Positions 17,206 through 26,145 of a DNA stretch of 34,378 bases are shown in pieces (the first letter of the stretch is position 1; each line of letters begins with the position of its first letter). Origin of the DNA: Opitutia bacterium (GTDB lineage Bacteria; Verrucomicrobiota; Verrucomicrobiia; Opitutales; T3Sed10-336); assembly GCA_003558065.1 (NCBI GenBank), contig PWMU01000136.1, forward strand, positions 1 through 34,378, given 5' to 3'. The notes beneath the pieces are model-generated. The model had not been told where the DNA came from and made no database searches. It saw only the letters and a program-made list of their open reading frames with translations. The position numbers and the translations under genes were made by a program.

Positions 17206-18677
17206 ACAAATCGGGGAAACGGCGGAATTTTTTGCTGATCATGACCGATCAGCAGCGCGGGGATTGCCTGGGAATCGACGGGCACCCGGCGCTGTTGACG
17301 CCCAATATGGACAGCATTGCCGGGGCGGGCGCGCGGTTCCGGCGCGCCTACAGCACCTGCCCGGTTTGCATTCCGGCGCGCCGGTCCTTCCTTACCGGCC
17401 AGTTTCCGGCCACCCACGGGTTGACCGGTTACGAGGACGGACACGAGTGGGATCCGGCTCATTCGCTTCCCAATGTTCTCCGGAATGCCGGGTATCATAC
17501 CTACCTCGCCGGCCGGGACATGCACCAGTACCCCGTGCGCAAGCGTTATGGGTACGATCATATGGTCGGCATGAACGATTACCGGCGCTGGCTGGACCGG
17601 CGGATGCCGGTGGACACCCATCAGCCGGAAGGGGGATTTCTGGGAGATTATTATTCGAGCGGCGTCATGTCGTCGGACTGGACCGCGCGTTCCTGGCACC
17701 TGGACGAGTGCCTGCACCAGACGAACTGGACGGTCAACGAGGCTATGAAGTTTCTGCAGAACCGCGATCCATCCGCGCCGTTTTTCCTGACCGTGTCCTT
17801 CCTTGCTCCCCACCCGCCCCTGGTTCCCCCGGCGTTTTACATGAAGCGCTACTTGCGGACGGAGCTGCCCGGTCCGTGGATCGGTGACTGGGCGGCGCCT
17901 CCGGATCACAACGGACTGGGGTACGGGCCGGAGCATTACCGGGTGAATCTGAAGGGCGAGGCGCTGCGATCGACACGGGCGGCCTATTACGGCTTGATCA
18001 ACCATATAGACGATCAAATCGGACGCCTGCTGAGTCCGTTCACGGGCGTCGATCCTTCCGATACGGTCGTTATCTTTTCGAGCGATCACGGGGAGATGCT
18101 TGGCGACCATTACATGTGGCGGAAGAACGTGCCTTACGAAGGGTCGGCGCGTATTCCCCTGTTGATACGGGCTCCGGATGGATACGGCTTGAAACCGCGC
18201 GAGGTCATCGATCTTCCCGTTTGCCTGGAAGATATCATGCCCACGATCCTCGATCTGGCCGATGTCGAATGCCCGGAGGGAGTGGACGGACGGAGCCTGG
18301 CGCCGTTGATGCGCGGGAAGGAAACGGACTGGCGCGACTGCCTGCACATCGAACATACGGCCGGCCGCCGGGAGGGAGGCGATCTCGCGCATCTCGCCCA
18401 TCATACGTTGACCGACGGGAAGGAGAAGTACATCTGGTTTGCCGGGGACGGAACCGAGCAGCTCTTCGATCTGGAGAGCGATCCCCGCGAATTGAAGGAT
18501 CTGGCGGTAGACGCTTCGTCCGGGGAAAGGCTCCGCTCCTGGCGGAATCGGTTGATCGAGGAACTGGATGGGCGTGCGGAGGGTTTTACGGACGGCTCCC
18601 GCCTGATAGCGGGCCGGGACTACCCGGTTTTTATGAAGGAACGCGTCTCAATGACTGAAAGACGCAAAAGGCGATGA
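17202..18677 (+). CDS. Type I sulfatase (arylsulfatase family)
   Basis: A 491-residue sulfate ester hydrolase of the alkaline-phosphatase superfamily. The formylglycine-precursor core CxPxR is intact: Cys56-Ile-Pro58-Ala-Arg60, with RSFLTG following. Metal and substrate residues are recognisable: Asp16 (MTDQQRGD), Lys104-region AGRDMH, His204 (LAPHPP), Asp295-His296 (SSDHGEMLGDH) and Lys308. There is no signal peptide: the chain begins MNKSGKRRNFLLIMTDQQ, which is the start of the catalytic domain. The enzyme is therefore probably cytoplasmic, unusual for polysaccharide-degrading sulfatases. An activating formylglycine-generating or anaerobic maturase gene is not in the window. An AGGA ribosome site lies six bases upstream. 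Both ends overlap neighbours in ATGA, so it is the middle gene of a coupled trio. Confidence 0.93.
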   Translation: MNKSGKRRNFLLIMTDQQRGDCLGIDGHPALLTPNMDSIAGAGARFRRAYSTCPVCIPARRSFLTGQFPATHGLTGYEDGHEWDPAHSLPNVLRNAGYHTYLAGRDMHQYPVRKRYGYDHMVGMNDYRRWLDRRMPVDTHQPEGGFLGDYYSSGVMSSDWTARSWHLDECLHQTNWTVNEAMKFLQNRDPSAPFFLTVSFLAPHPPLVPPAFYMKRYLRTELPGPWIGDWAAPPDHNGLGYGPEHYRVNLKGEALRSTRAAYYGLINHIDDQIGRLLSPFTGVDPSDTVVIFSSDHGEMLGDHYMWRKNVPYEGSARIPLLIRAPDGYGLKPREVIDLPVCLEDIMPTILDLADVECPEGVDGRSLAPLMRGKETDWRDCLHIEHTAGRREGGDLAHLAHHTLTDGKEKYIWFAGDGTEQLFDLESDPRELKDLAVDASSGERLRSWRNRLIEELDGRAEGFTDGSRLIAGRDYPVFMKERVSMTERRKRR

Positions 18678-20668
18678 GCCGGCGGGCGCGACGTTGCTTC
18701 ACCCGCGTGACGGGCGCGGTTCTTCTGGGGCTTGCCTGGGCCGGCGGGAGTCTCGCGGCCGAGCTTCTCGTGTACGAAGCCTTTGAATACGAACGGCGCC
18801 AGGGACATGTGAACGCTGAGATTCCGGGCGAGGGGATCGACGGGTTGGACGGGGGATACGGGTGGGACGGCGGATGGTCAATGACCGCGCCGGACAATCT
18901 GAACTCGGGAATACCGGAAGGACACGGCGATTTCGGCGAAGGGGAAACGTGGGGCACGAATCTCGGCGCGCGTACCGGGCCGCTTTCGTATTCGGATGTG
19001 TTTGGGAACTCGCTCACGGTTTCCGGAAATCAAGTGCGTACGTCTTTCGGGAACAGTTCGTGGGAACGGCGTTCCCTCGCGCAACCGGTCGGGGAACCGG
19101 GCAGCACCGTGTGGATGAGCTTTCTTGCCCAGGCGCACGCGGACTCCACGGCCAGTCGCCGGTGGGCTTTTGTAGAACTGTCGAAGAACGGAACGAACCG
19201 GGCCTGGTTCGGGAACGTGACACCGGTTGTATCCGGCAATTGGGCGATGCAGCTTCCGGACCATCCGGAGGGAAGCCTGTACGCGGACGCAGGGGAGGAC
19301 TACAAAATGTCCGAGCCGACCCTGTATCTCGTAAAGCTTGCTTTTCCCGAAGATTCCGCCGGACGGACCCGCATTTCCGTGTGGTTGAATCCGGCGAACC
19401 TGGTTCACGAGAAAGCGCTGCGGACTCCGGTTTTCGAATTCGAAACCGCTTACACGGAATACGATCAAGTCGGCGTGGCGGGACGGTTTTCGACGGATTT
19501 CGACGAGATCCGGATCGGGACGAGCTTCGAGGCGGTGACGCCGACGGGGGTGACGCCTCCCTCGGCTCGGGGATTGGCCATTCAGCGCGACCGAGAGGAG
19601 ATGGTGCTTTCCTGGCCGGCCGAGGGTGCGGAACATCTTGCGCTCTATTCGTCGAATGATCTCGGAACGTGGACCGAGAGTCCCCATCTTCCGGTGACCG
19701 GGGACGAGAGGAGACGCGTGACCGTGCCGGCGTCTGCCGGGCGGCAATTTTTCCGCCTTCAGGAAATACCCTCGACGCTTTCACCGCCCCGTCTGGCAAA
19801 CCTGGAACGCTCGGGATGGGAGCCGCGGCCTGTTGCCGCCGGTCTTGTTTATTACGAGCGTCACTTTGAGAATCTGTTTGGCGATCCACAGGTGGTGAAC
19901 GTTTTGGCGATCGACCTGGATCATCCGGACGTGCGGATCGAACTGACCGCGACCGACGTCTGGGAACAAACCCGAATGCCGATTCAGGATTTCGCGCAAC
20001 ATGCCGGAGCGATCGCGGCGATCAACGGCGGCTTCGCACCGGCCCGGGTCCATGAGGAAGTCGGGTACGGGATCATGAAGTTCCGTGGCGAGGTATGGCC
20101 GTTTGTCAACGATCCCTCGTTCCACGAGGCTTATGAGGCTCTTGGGAGGAATGCAGTGGGTATTGACAGTGACGGGAAGTGGCATTTCGCCTCGCGCGGC
20201 GAGGAGGGGTGGGAACTCGGCGCCACGTGGGATTCGGACTGGCCAGGTATGGTCGATGCAATGGCCGGCGGAAGCCAGCTGGTGCGTAACGGGCGGGTTT
20301 ATCCCCTCGTGGTTCCGGAGGAAACGCGTGGAGCCTATCTGGAAGATGACAGGCTGCACCAGTTGACGTTCAACCGGCACCCCCGCACGGCGATCGGCAT
20401 TACAGAGGAGCGGGTTGCGGTCCTGGTGACGCTCGCCGGACGCTTCCCGGGAACAGCCGCGGGCATGACCCTGCAGGAGCTTGCCGAGCTGATGCTGTTC
20501 ATTGGGTGCCGCGACGCGCTGGAGCTGGATGGAGGAGGTTCGACCACGATGTGGATTGGGCGGGAACCGTTCGGGGGCGTCGTTAATTATCCGACCGACA
20601 ACGGTCAGTTCGACCACGAAGGCGCCCGCTCGCTGCGGCTTGCGGTGCTCGTCATGGAGAGGGATTGA
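18674..20668 (+). CDS. Exported three-module protein: lectin-like module, FFRLQ module and phosphodiester glycosidase (NAGPA family)
   Basis: A 664-residue secreted protein. It has a signal peptide at 1-29 (cut after SLAA). A lectin-like beta-rich module (about 30-290) starts YEAFEYERRQGH and ends GRFSTDFDEIRIGTSF. A small module at about 300-363 (LSWPAEG ... FFRLQ) is common at the ends of Verrucomicrobia secreted proteins. A C-terminal NAGPA/DUF2233 domain (about 380-664) carries the INGGFAPAR, RHPRTAIG and LDGGGSTTMW motifs. That family hydrolyses sugar-1-phosphodiester bonds; the human member uncovers mannose-6-phosphate. The glycosidase domain aligns without gaps, at high identity, to the lipoprotein encoded at 26142. 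The N-terminal part aligns with the 28584 and 29612 products. The start overlaps the sulfatase stop (ATGA). The reaction is inferred from family. Confidence 0.88.
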   Translation: MSRRARRCFTRVTGAVLLGLAWAGGSLAAELLVYEAFEYERRQGHVNAEIPGEGIDGLDGGYGWDGGWSMTAPDNLNSGIPEGHGDFGEGETWGTNLGARTGPLSYSDVFGNSLTVSGNQVRTSFGNSSWERRSLAQPVGEPGSTVWMSFLAQAHADSTASRRWAFVELSKNGTNRAWFGNVTPVVSGNWAMQLPDHPEGSLYADAGEDYKMSEPTLYLVKLAFPEDSAGRTRISVWLNPANLVHEKALRTPVFEFETAYTEYDQVGVAGRFSTDFDEIRIGTSFEAVTPTGVTPPSARGLAIQRDREEMVLSWPAEGAEHLALYSSNDLGTWTESPHLPVTGDERRRVTVPASAGRQFFRLQEIPSTLSPPRLANLERSGWEPRPVAAGLVYYERHFENLFGDPQVVNVLAIDLDHPDVRIELTATDVWEQTRMPIQDFAQHAGAIAAINGGFAPARVHEEVGYGIMKFRGEVWPFVNDPSFHEAYEALGRNAVGIDSDGKWHFASRGEEGWELGATWDSDWPGMVDAMAGGSQLVRNGRVYPLVVPEETRGAYLEDDRLHQLTFNRHPRTAIGITEERVAVLVTLAGRFPGTAAGMTLQELAELMLFIGCRDALELDGGGSTTMWIGREPFGGVVNYPTDNGQFDHEGARSLRLAVLVMERD

Positions 20669-20886
20669 GCGGGCGGATGAGGCTGTTCTTCCGCGAAGCG
20701 CCTGCAAAACCTGCCGGTCGTCGCGGTATGGAACAAACATTGTCGGTGCATTCGCGGTGATGGGATTGTCCCTGCATGTAAGCGACATGGTTTCATTCCC
20801 TGTCCTACGCCCGAGTCAATCGAATGAACGTTGCGTAAGATTTGGATTGTTTCGAACGGCGTGCATGGCAACCATTCAATGAATTA

Positions 20887-22071
20887 ATGAAGGGGTTTTG
20901 TAAGTATGTGCTGTTTCCTGTGAGCGGAGCCGTCTGGCTCTGGGCGGCGGTTGTCGTCGCTGCGATCGAGTTGCCGGAGGGCGCCGAGCGCGAGGCGATC
21001 CATCCGGGGGCCTGGGCATTTTCATGGACAGGGGAAACGGCCGAAGGGCCGGTGGCAATACACGGGTTTTACTGGGTGCGTGGGAACGAGGAATTGTCAA
21101 TGGTCGCCACCGCAGGAAGGGACCAGGTTCGGGGCACCGAGGAGACGAGCCGGCAGGCGGAGCGTCATGCCGGCGCATCGGTCCGGCCGCTCGCGGCGGT
21201 AAACGCGGATTTCTTTGTGGTGAGGGGGCCGGGGTACGGATCCGTTCACGGACCGTTTATTCGCGACGGTGAACTGCTCTCACTCGGCGATTCGCCGGCG
21301 GCGGCGATACTGGAGGATGGTTCGCTCGCGATTGCGGAGCTTGAGATCAGCGTCTGGCTGGAGACGCATGACGGCGCGCGGATCCGGATCGACCGGGTGA
21401 ACCATGAACGAGGGGAGAACCAACGGGTATTGTACACGCCTTCCTGGAATGGCAGTACCGCAACCGGGGAGGAGGGCGTGGAGGTCCGGCTGAAGGGACC
21501 CGGTCACCTGAAGCCGGACGGCGAAATCAGGGTCGAGGTGGCGGAGGAGCCGCGGGCGGAAACAGGCGACATGGCGTACGGTGCGGGCGAGTTTGTGCTT
21601 TCCGCCGAAGGTGAAGGACTCGCCCAGATTATCGATTTGCGTCCGGGGGACCGGTTCAAGCTGCATTCGCGGATGGATTCCGCGTTGCCGATCGTCCACG
21701 CGGTCGGGGGACTCCCGGTGATGATTCGCGACGGGGAGGTTTTGGATTTCGAAGGGGCGGATCCGGATGATTACATTCCCGGGCCCGGCGATCCGAATGC
21801 GCGGCATCCCCGCACCGCCATAGGAACCGACGGCCGGCATATTGTGGCCCTGGCGGTGGACGGTCGGGCGCCCGGGCACAGCGATGGAATGACCGTTCCC
21901 GAACTGGGCCGGTTCATGCGGCAGCTCGGTTGCACCGACGCGATCAACCTGGACGGCGGCGGTTCGACCACGGCATGGGCGGCCGGCCGGGCTTTGAATC
22001 GTCCCAGTGACGGATCCGAGCGTCCGGTGGGCAACGCGTTGGTTTTGGTTGTGACCCAGCGGGAACAATAA
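20887..22071 (+). CDS. Phosphodiester glycosidase family protein (NAGPA domain)
   Basis: A 394-residue exported protein with a hydrophobic N-terminus (KYVLFPVSGAVWLWAAVVVAAIE, signal or anchor). The NAGPA domain spans about residues 60-394, with AVNADFFVV (first strand and metal-site region), AVGGLPVMIRDG, RHPRTAIGTDGRHIVALAVDGR, HSDGMTVPELGRFMRQLGC and NLDGGGSTTAW. It has an insertion in the middle and is clearly more distant from the 18674 and 26142 enzymes than they are from each other. This suggests a different sugar or leaving group. The ATG at 20887 gives a good signal; a TTG upstream at 20842 is possible. No ribosome site is visible. The 218-base gap before it holds only a short hairpin (CATGT-AAGCG-ACATG at 20775-20789). 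Confidence 0.85.
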   Translation: MKGFCKYVLFPVSGAVWLWAAVVVAAIELPEGAEREAIHPGAWAFSWTGETAEGPVAIHGFYWVRGNEELSMVATAGRDQVRGTEETSRQAERHAGASVRPLAAVNADFFVVRGPGYGSVHGPFIRDGELLSLGDSPAAAILEDGSLAIAELEISVWLETHDGARIRIDRVNHERGENQRVLYTPSWNGSTATGEEGVEVRLKGPGHLKPDGEIRVEVAEEPRAETGDMAYGAGEFVLSAEGEGLAQIIDLRPGDRFKLHSRMDSALPIVHAVGGLPVMIRDGEVLDFEGADPDDYIPGPGDPNARHPRTAIGTDGRHIVALAVDGRAPGHSDGMTVPELGRFMRQLGCTDAINLDGGGSTTAWAAGRALNRPSDGSERPVGNALVLVVTQREQ

Positions 22072-22083
22072 GGACGCTCCTTA
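22069..22083. terminator. Stem-loop between convergent genes
   Basis: TAAGGA-CGC-TCCTTA is a perfect 6-bp stem that includes the stop codon of the 20887 gene. Read on the minus strand it is followed by TTGTTCC, a weak T-rich tail, so it may end the minus-strand transcript as well. Support is moderate to low. Confidence 0.33.
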
Positions 22084-22102
22084 AACAACGTTCGTCGATT
22101 TC

Positions 22103-23452
22103 CTACTGTCCACGCAGCTTCGGTACCAGACTCCTTCCGTCCCGTTCACCGAGATCGACGCTGAGGAATTCAGCGGCTGTGGGCGCCACATCTTCTAATC
22201 CGATCTCGTCGAGGACGGTCCCCGGTTCGATCCCCGGTCCCCACGCGACAAAGCCGGTGTAATTGTTCGGGGATGCGGGCGTCGGCCGGCTGCCGTGTTG
22301 GCCTCGATTGACGGACAGCCGGGCGGGTTTTTTCCAACTCGCGTGAAACGCGTGTCCCTCCGTCGCGTTGAGGGCGAAAACAGCGCGCGGATCGGCGCCG
22401 ATCTCATCCAGTTTGTCGCGGGAAAGGATCGTGAATCCCCGCCGGTCCTCCTCTGGCAACGCGTCCAGCATCGCGAGGATCTCCTCCTTTTCGTCCCCGT
22501 CGGAATCGTGGAGAAAGGCGGAGCCGCCGTAGGCCTCGAATCGCGGCCCCTCCGGATCGCCGAGGCCGGCTTCGTCCAGCCAGACATTGGGCCGCAGATG
22601 AGTCCGGATATCGTCCATTCCGTGGTCGCCGGTAACGATAAACACGGTTTTGTCGGCGATCCCGGCCCGTTCGACTGCCGCGACGATTTCCGCTAGTCCC
22701 ATGTCGGTCGACGCGACAATACCTCTCACCGCGGCTCCATCGCGCCCGAATCGGTGCTGCGTGGTGTCGGTGTCGTTGAATCGCAAAGCGAGGAAATTCG
22801 GGCGGTGTTTTTCAATGAACGTAACGCCTATTGCCATCATCCGTGCATCGCGGACGGTCCCGGTGATGTACCGTTCGTAGTTCCGCGAGTGGCCGGGACG
22901 GTCCGCGCCGTCGCCGGCGGAAATGAGGCCTTCCGTCGGGGGGACGGTTTCCGCGTCGGAAAAGTCGATGAAGCGGAGGTTGTGGATAGTGTGATCGGGC
23001 GGCCCGTGGCCCGAGCCGGGCCACACCACGGCGGCCGTCACGCCTCCCGCGGCATGGACGGCGTGAAGGATCGATGAATCCTCCTCCAGGCGGTAGGGCA
23101 TGCTGTTGTTAAAAACGCCGTGCCGCGCGGGAAGCCAGCCGGTGAGCAGCGTAACGTGGCCGGGCCTCGTCGTCGAGGGAAACGGGGGCAGCGCCCGGCG
23201 CGCGTACGCCCCTTCGCGTGCCTTTTCCTGGAGCAAAGGCGCCGGCCATCCCTCGTCCTGGTACCATTGTGGGTTGAATCCGTCGATGGATATGAGGATC
23301 AGGTGTTCGGCGATCGGCGTGTCATCGGCGGGCAGGGGAGCGGCGAGGCCGCCGAGAAGAAGGATTGTGGCGAGCGCCGGCGCAAGTGTCATTCCCGGCA
23401 ACCGAATAATGTTGAGCAAGCGTTGGCTGATCTGCTGTATCATGAAATTCAT
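22103..23452 (-). CDS. NPP-type phosphodiesterase/nucleotide pyrophosphatase (alkaline phosphatase superfamily)
   Basis: A 449-residue exported enzyme of the ectonucleotide pyrophosphatase/phosphodiesterase group, which cleaves phosphodiester or phosphoester bonds with two zinc ions. A signal peptide is visible (APALATILLLGGLAAPLPAD). Metal and nucleophile residues include Asp57 (ISIDGFNPQWY), the probable nucleophile Thr95 in PSTTRPGH (equivalent to the PTKTFPNH motif), TGDHGMDD and HAFHAS. It lacks the nuclease-like and somatomedin domains of animal members. Two in-frame ATGs, at 23452 and 23443, are possible; I chose 23452. It starts 17 bases after the stop of the amidotransferase-like gene and is the last gene of the four-gene minus-strand set controlled by the divergent LacI-family gene. 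Substrate is not determinable, but sugar phosphodiesters fit its neighbours. Confidence 0.88.
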   Translation of the reverse strand: MNFMIQQISQRLLNIIRLPGMTLAPALATILLLGGLAAPLPADDTPIAEHLILISIDGFNPQWYQDEGWPAPLLQEKAREGAYARRALPPFPSTTRPGHVTLLTGWLPARHGVFNNSMPYRLEEDSSILHAVHAAGGVTAAVVWPGSGHGPPDHTIHNLRFIDFSDAETVPPTEGLISAGDGADRPGHSRNYERYITGTVRDARMMAIGVTFIEKHRPNFLALRFNDTDTTQHRFGRDGAAVRGIVASTDMGLAEIVAAVERAGIADKTVFIVTGDHGMDDIRTHLRPNVWLDEAGLGDPEGPRFEAYGGSAFLHDSDGDEKEEILAMLDALPEEDRRGFTILSRDKLDEIGADPRAVFALNATEGHAFHASWKKPARLSVNRGQHGSRPTPASPNNYTGFVAWGPGIEPGTVLDEIGLEDVAPTAAEFLSVDLGERDGRSLVPKLRGQ

Positions 23453-23469
23453 TACCTTGAAACCTGCGA

Positions 23470-24273
23470 TTACTTCGCGCTCTGGCCGTTTTTCCCGGAA
23501 ACCAGGTCCAGGCATTTCAGCCAGAAGTTCCGGTACTCGTCCCAGAATACGAAATTGCACCCCCAGTGCGGGGCGGGGTCCGACGTGAAAGCGAGAACCT
23601 TTCCATCACCGGTACGCCGTGTGGCCAAAAGCGGGTGTCCGGTCTCGGCGAACTCCATCAGCACCTCCCCTTCGGCGGACGGACGGGTTTCGTTGTAGCC
23701 GAGTATCGGCGGACAGGAACTGAAATCGATACCGTCGAGAGGTTTTCGTCCCGCGTCGGTGACGACGGGCTGGAAACCCTCGGTGGATTCGGTGAGGTCT
23801 TCATGCTCGAGACACCGGACCGGCAGGATATCGGCCAGGCGTGTTCGCCCCCAGCCTCCCTTGCCGATTTCCCCGGTGAATGAATACCATCCGCCAAGAA
23901 ACATCATTCCTTTCCCCGCCTCGACGGCTTCGACCGTCAGCCGGATGCGGTCCGGGAAGGTCAGAATATTTTTCCCGAACTGCTCCCGGTCGAAAAAGCC
24001 CGGCGCCAATTGAAAAAGTTTCGCTTCCACATCGCTGAAAATGATCACGTCGTACTCTTCCAACACCTTCTCGTACCCGCCTGGACCGAGCTTGTAGAAA
24101 TCCCAGGAAGGCACGGAGTTCACCTGGTGCTTCCCGGTGGATTCCAGGGCGTTCTTCAACCATTTTCCGTAATTGAAAATCTCGAGCCCCTTGGGCCCGG
24201 CGTGGAAGGGAGTTTCGTAGAAATACGGGCCACTCAGAATCGCCCAGTCGCCAACATAGTATACTTGTGCCAT
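23470..24273 (-). CDS. Glutamine amidotransferase-like protein (GATase1_like/DUF1355)
   Basis: A 267-residue cytoplasmic protein of the DUF1355 group, which has a class I glutamine-amidotransferase fold but an unknown function. The start QVYYVGDWAILSGPYFYETPF is typical, with YDVIIFSDVEAKLFQLAP, GMMFLGGWYSFTGEIGKGGW and the late LAFTSDPAPHWGCNFVFWDEY block. No obvious GCxG nucleophile elbow is present, so it is probably not a working amidotransferase. Homologues often sit beside carbohydrate transport or degradation genes. A GAGGAAA ribosome site precedes the ATG. It lies 45 bases downstream of the symporter gene and 17 upstream of the phosphodiesterase gene, in one probable operon. Confidence 0.85.
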   Translation of the reverse strand: MAQVYYVGDWAILSGPYFYETPFHAGPKGLEIFNYGKWLKNALESTGKHQVNSVPSWDFYKLGPGGYEKVLEEYDVIIFSDVEAKLFQLAPGFFDREQFGKNILTFPDRIRLTVEAVEAGKGMMFLGGWYSFTGEIGKGGWGRTRLADILPVRCLEHEDLTESTEGFQPVVTDAGRKPLDGIDFSSCPPILGYNETRPSAEGEVLMEFAETGHPLLATRRTGDGKVLAFTSDPAPHWGCNFVFWDEYRNFWLKCLDLVSGKNGQSAK

Positions 24274-24318
24274 AAATTTCCTCGTTTTGATGATCGCAGA
24301 GCCTGTCGATGCCGGGAT

Positions 24319-26145
24319 TCATGCGGCCGGTTTGCCGGAGTTTTCTTCAGTCCCGAATTCCCTTTCGCCGCCTTCGGGTTCAAAAGCGGGCTGCCTCCAG
24401 ATCCGGAACAACAACCACGTGGTCGCGAGCGCGCAAACTACCGCCGATGTCGTGAAAACTCCCCACGCCCCGACGAAGAGCGAGTTGGTCGCAAGGACCA
24501 GTCCCAGGCACGCGGCAATCCCCAGAACACAGTCGAACACGAGGTGCCCGGTCGCAGGGCCGGAGGGCCGGTTCCCGGACAGTTCGCGGATGGGCTTCCA
24601 GAGACCGGGCGGGCGGCAGCGTTCATAAAAACGCAGCAGCGTTTCTTTCGATTCCGGCGGCGTGAGAAGAGTGACCCCGATCAGCACAACAAAGCTCAGA
24701 ACAAAAAGGATGCCCAGTCCCTGCCAGATCGGCTGACTCTGGAAGTCCAGGACGAACCAGATCAGGATCGCCAGCGGCAGTCCGAGCGCAACGGCGGAAA
24801 ACTCGCCCCACACGTTGAATCGCCACCAGAAGAACCGAAGCCAGGAGAGGGGCAGCAGAAACATCACCATCGCTGAATTGATGAACAGGAACCACCCTAT
24901 CATTCCTTCCACAAAAAGAATCGCGACAAACGCCGCCAGGACGAACAGGCACAGCGTCACCAGGCGGCTGATCCAGATCTCCTGTGTCCGGCTCAGCTTG
25001 TTCCCGTTTTTCGTGCGACCGTTTTTCAATACGAAGTCATTGACGATGAAACTGCTGCCCCAGTTGATCAGGGAGCTCTGCGTGGACATATACGCGGCGG
25101 CTTCCACTGCGAGCAACAGGCCCACGAAGCCGAGAGGAACCGCGGTCATGGCGGCCAGGGTGCCCCACGCGTGGACCGGGTCTTCGAGCATGACGGCGTT
25201 TTCGGGCGTGTGCCCGTAGTGTTCGGCGAGGTCGGGGGTCCAGAAAAGCGACATGGCCACAATCCCCAGTCCGATGATGGGAAGCGTGCGAAAGGTCAGG
25301 GCGAGAAACGCATTGAACAACTGACCTCCGACCGCGTGCCGCTCGTTCCGGGCGGCCATAAAGCGCTGGGCGGTCATTCCTTCCCCGGCGGTGGGCGATC
25401 CCGCAAAGAAAAGCCCCTGAAGCAGTAGCATCATCAACGTCACCACTTCGATATTCGGGGCGGGCGGGGCGATCTTCAGTCCCTCGGGCCGTATTTCCCG
25501 TACGCGCTCCGTAATCTCCAGCCATCCCCCGTGCTGGTCGACGGCGAACCAGAGGAAAATGCCGCCCCCGATCATCAGGATCGCAAACTGGACCGCGTCG
25601 GTGTACACGACGCCGACCAGCCCGCCCATCATCGTATACACGACGGCGATCCCTCCGAAGATCAACAGGATCTGCACTTCGGTCAGCGGAACTAACGGCG
25701 AAATCACCTGGGCAAAGAATCCCGTGCTGTAGCCGATGAGAAGGACGGCGAATCCGAAGCAGCACAGCAGAGCGTAGAGCTTGCGCACGAACTGAGCGGG
25801 AGCGCCTCCGTAACGCAGCGTGATCAACTCCGCTGTCGTGACGATCCGCATACGCCGCCAGAGACGCGACCAAATAATGGCCACCAGCGGCATCCACACG
25901 ATCCAGCTCGCCCACCAGAGCCAGTTTCCCGCGATGCCGAACGCGAGAATCAGCATCACGAAAGCGCCCGATCCCGATTGGTAGGTCGCGGTATTGGAAA
26001 GGCCGATCGACCACCAGGGGAGATTGCGGTTGCCGGTGAAGAAGCCGCGGGCTCCGTGCCTGGACGCACGGCGGGCGAAAAAGAGTCCGACGCCCAGTGA
26101 GAGGGCACACAGAACGGTCAATACGGCGTAGTCGGCAAAAGTCAT
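24319..26145 (-). CDS. Sodium:solute symporter family transporter
   Basis: A 608-residue inner-membrane protein with about 13-14 hydrophobic segments, matching the SSS (solute:sodium symporter) family. The GFFTGNRNLPWWSIGLSNTATYQSGSGAF stretch (helix 1b-2), VVYTMMGGLVGVVYTDAVQF (helix 5-6) and a long cytoplasmic loop before the last helices are characteristic. Substrates of this group include sugars, sugar acids, nucleosides and small organic acids. The specificity cannot be read, but the surroundings favour a sugar or glycerol-like product of the phosphodiester glycosidases. The ATG overlaps the stop of the preceding lipoprotein gene (ATGA at 26142-26145), so translation is probably coupled. 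The C-terminal tail is acidic. Confidence 0.92.
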   Translation of the reverse strand: MTFADYAVLTVLCALSLGVGLFFARRASRHGARGFFTGNRNLPWWSIGLSNTATYQSGSGAFVMLILAFGIAGNWLWWASWIVWMPLVAIIWSRLWRRMRIVTTAELITLRYGGAPAQFVRKLYALLCCFGFAVLLIGYSTGFFAQVISPLVPLTEVQILLIFGGIAVVYTMMGGLVGVVYTDAVQFAILMIGGGIFLWFAVDQHGGWLEITERVREIRPEGLKIAPPAPNIEVVTLMMLLLQGLFFAGSPTAGEGMTAQRFMAARNERHAVGGQLFNAFLALTFRTLPIIGLGIVAMSLFWTPDLAEHYGHTPENAVMLEDPVHAWGTLAAMTAVPLGFVGLLLAVEAAAYMSTQSSLINWGSSFIVNDFVLKNGRTKNGNKLSRTQEIWISRLVTLCLFVLAAFVAILFVEGMIGWFLFINSAMVMFLLPLSWLRFFWWRFNVWGEFSAVALGLPLAILIWFVLDFQSQPIWQGLGILFVLSFVVLIGVTLLTPPESKETLLRFYERCRPPGLWKPIRELSGNRPSGPATGHLVFDCVLGIAACLGLVLATNSLFVGAWGVFTTSAVVCALATTWLLFRIWRQPAFEPEGGEREFGTEENSGKPAA

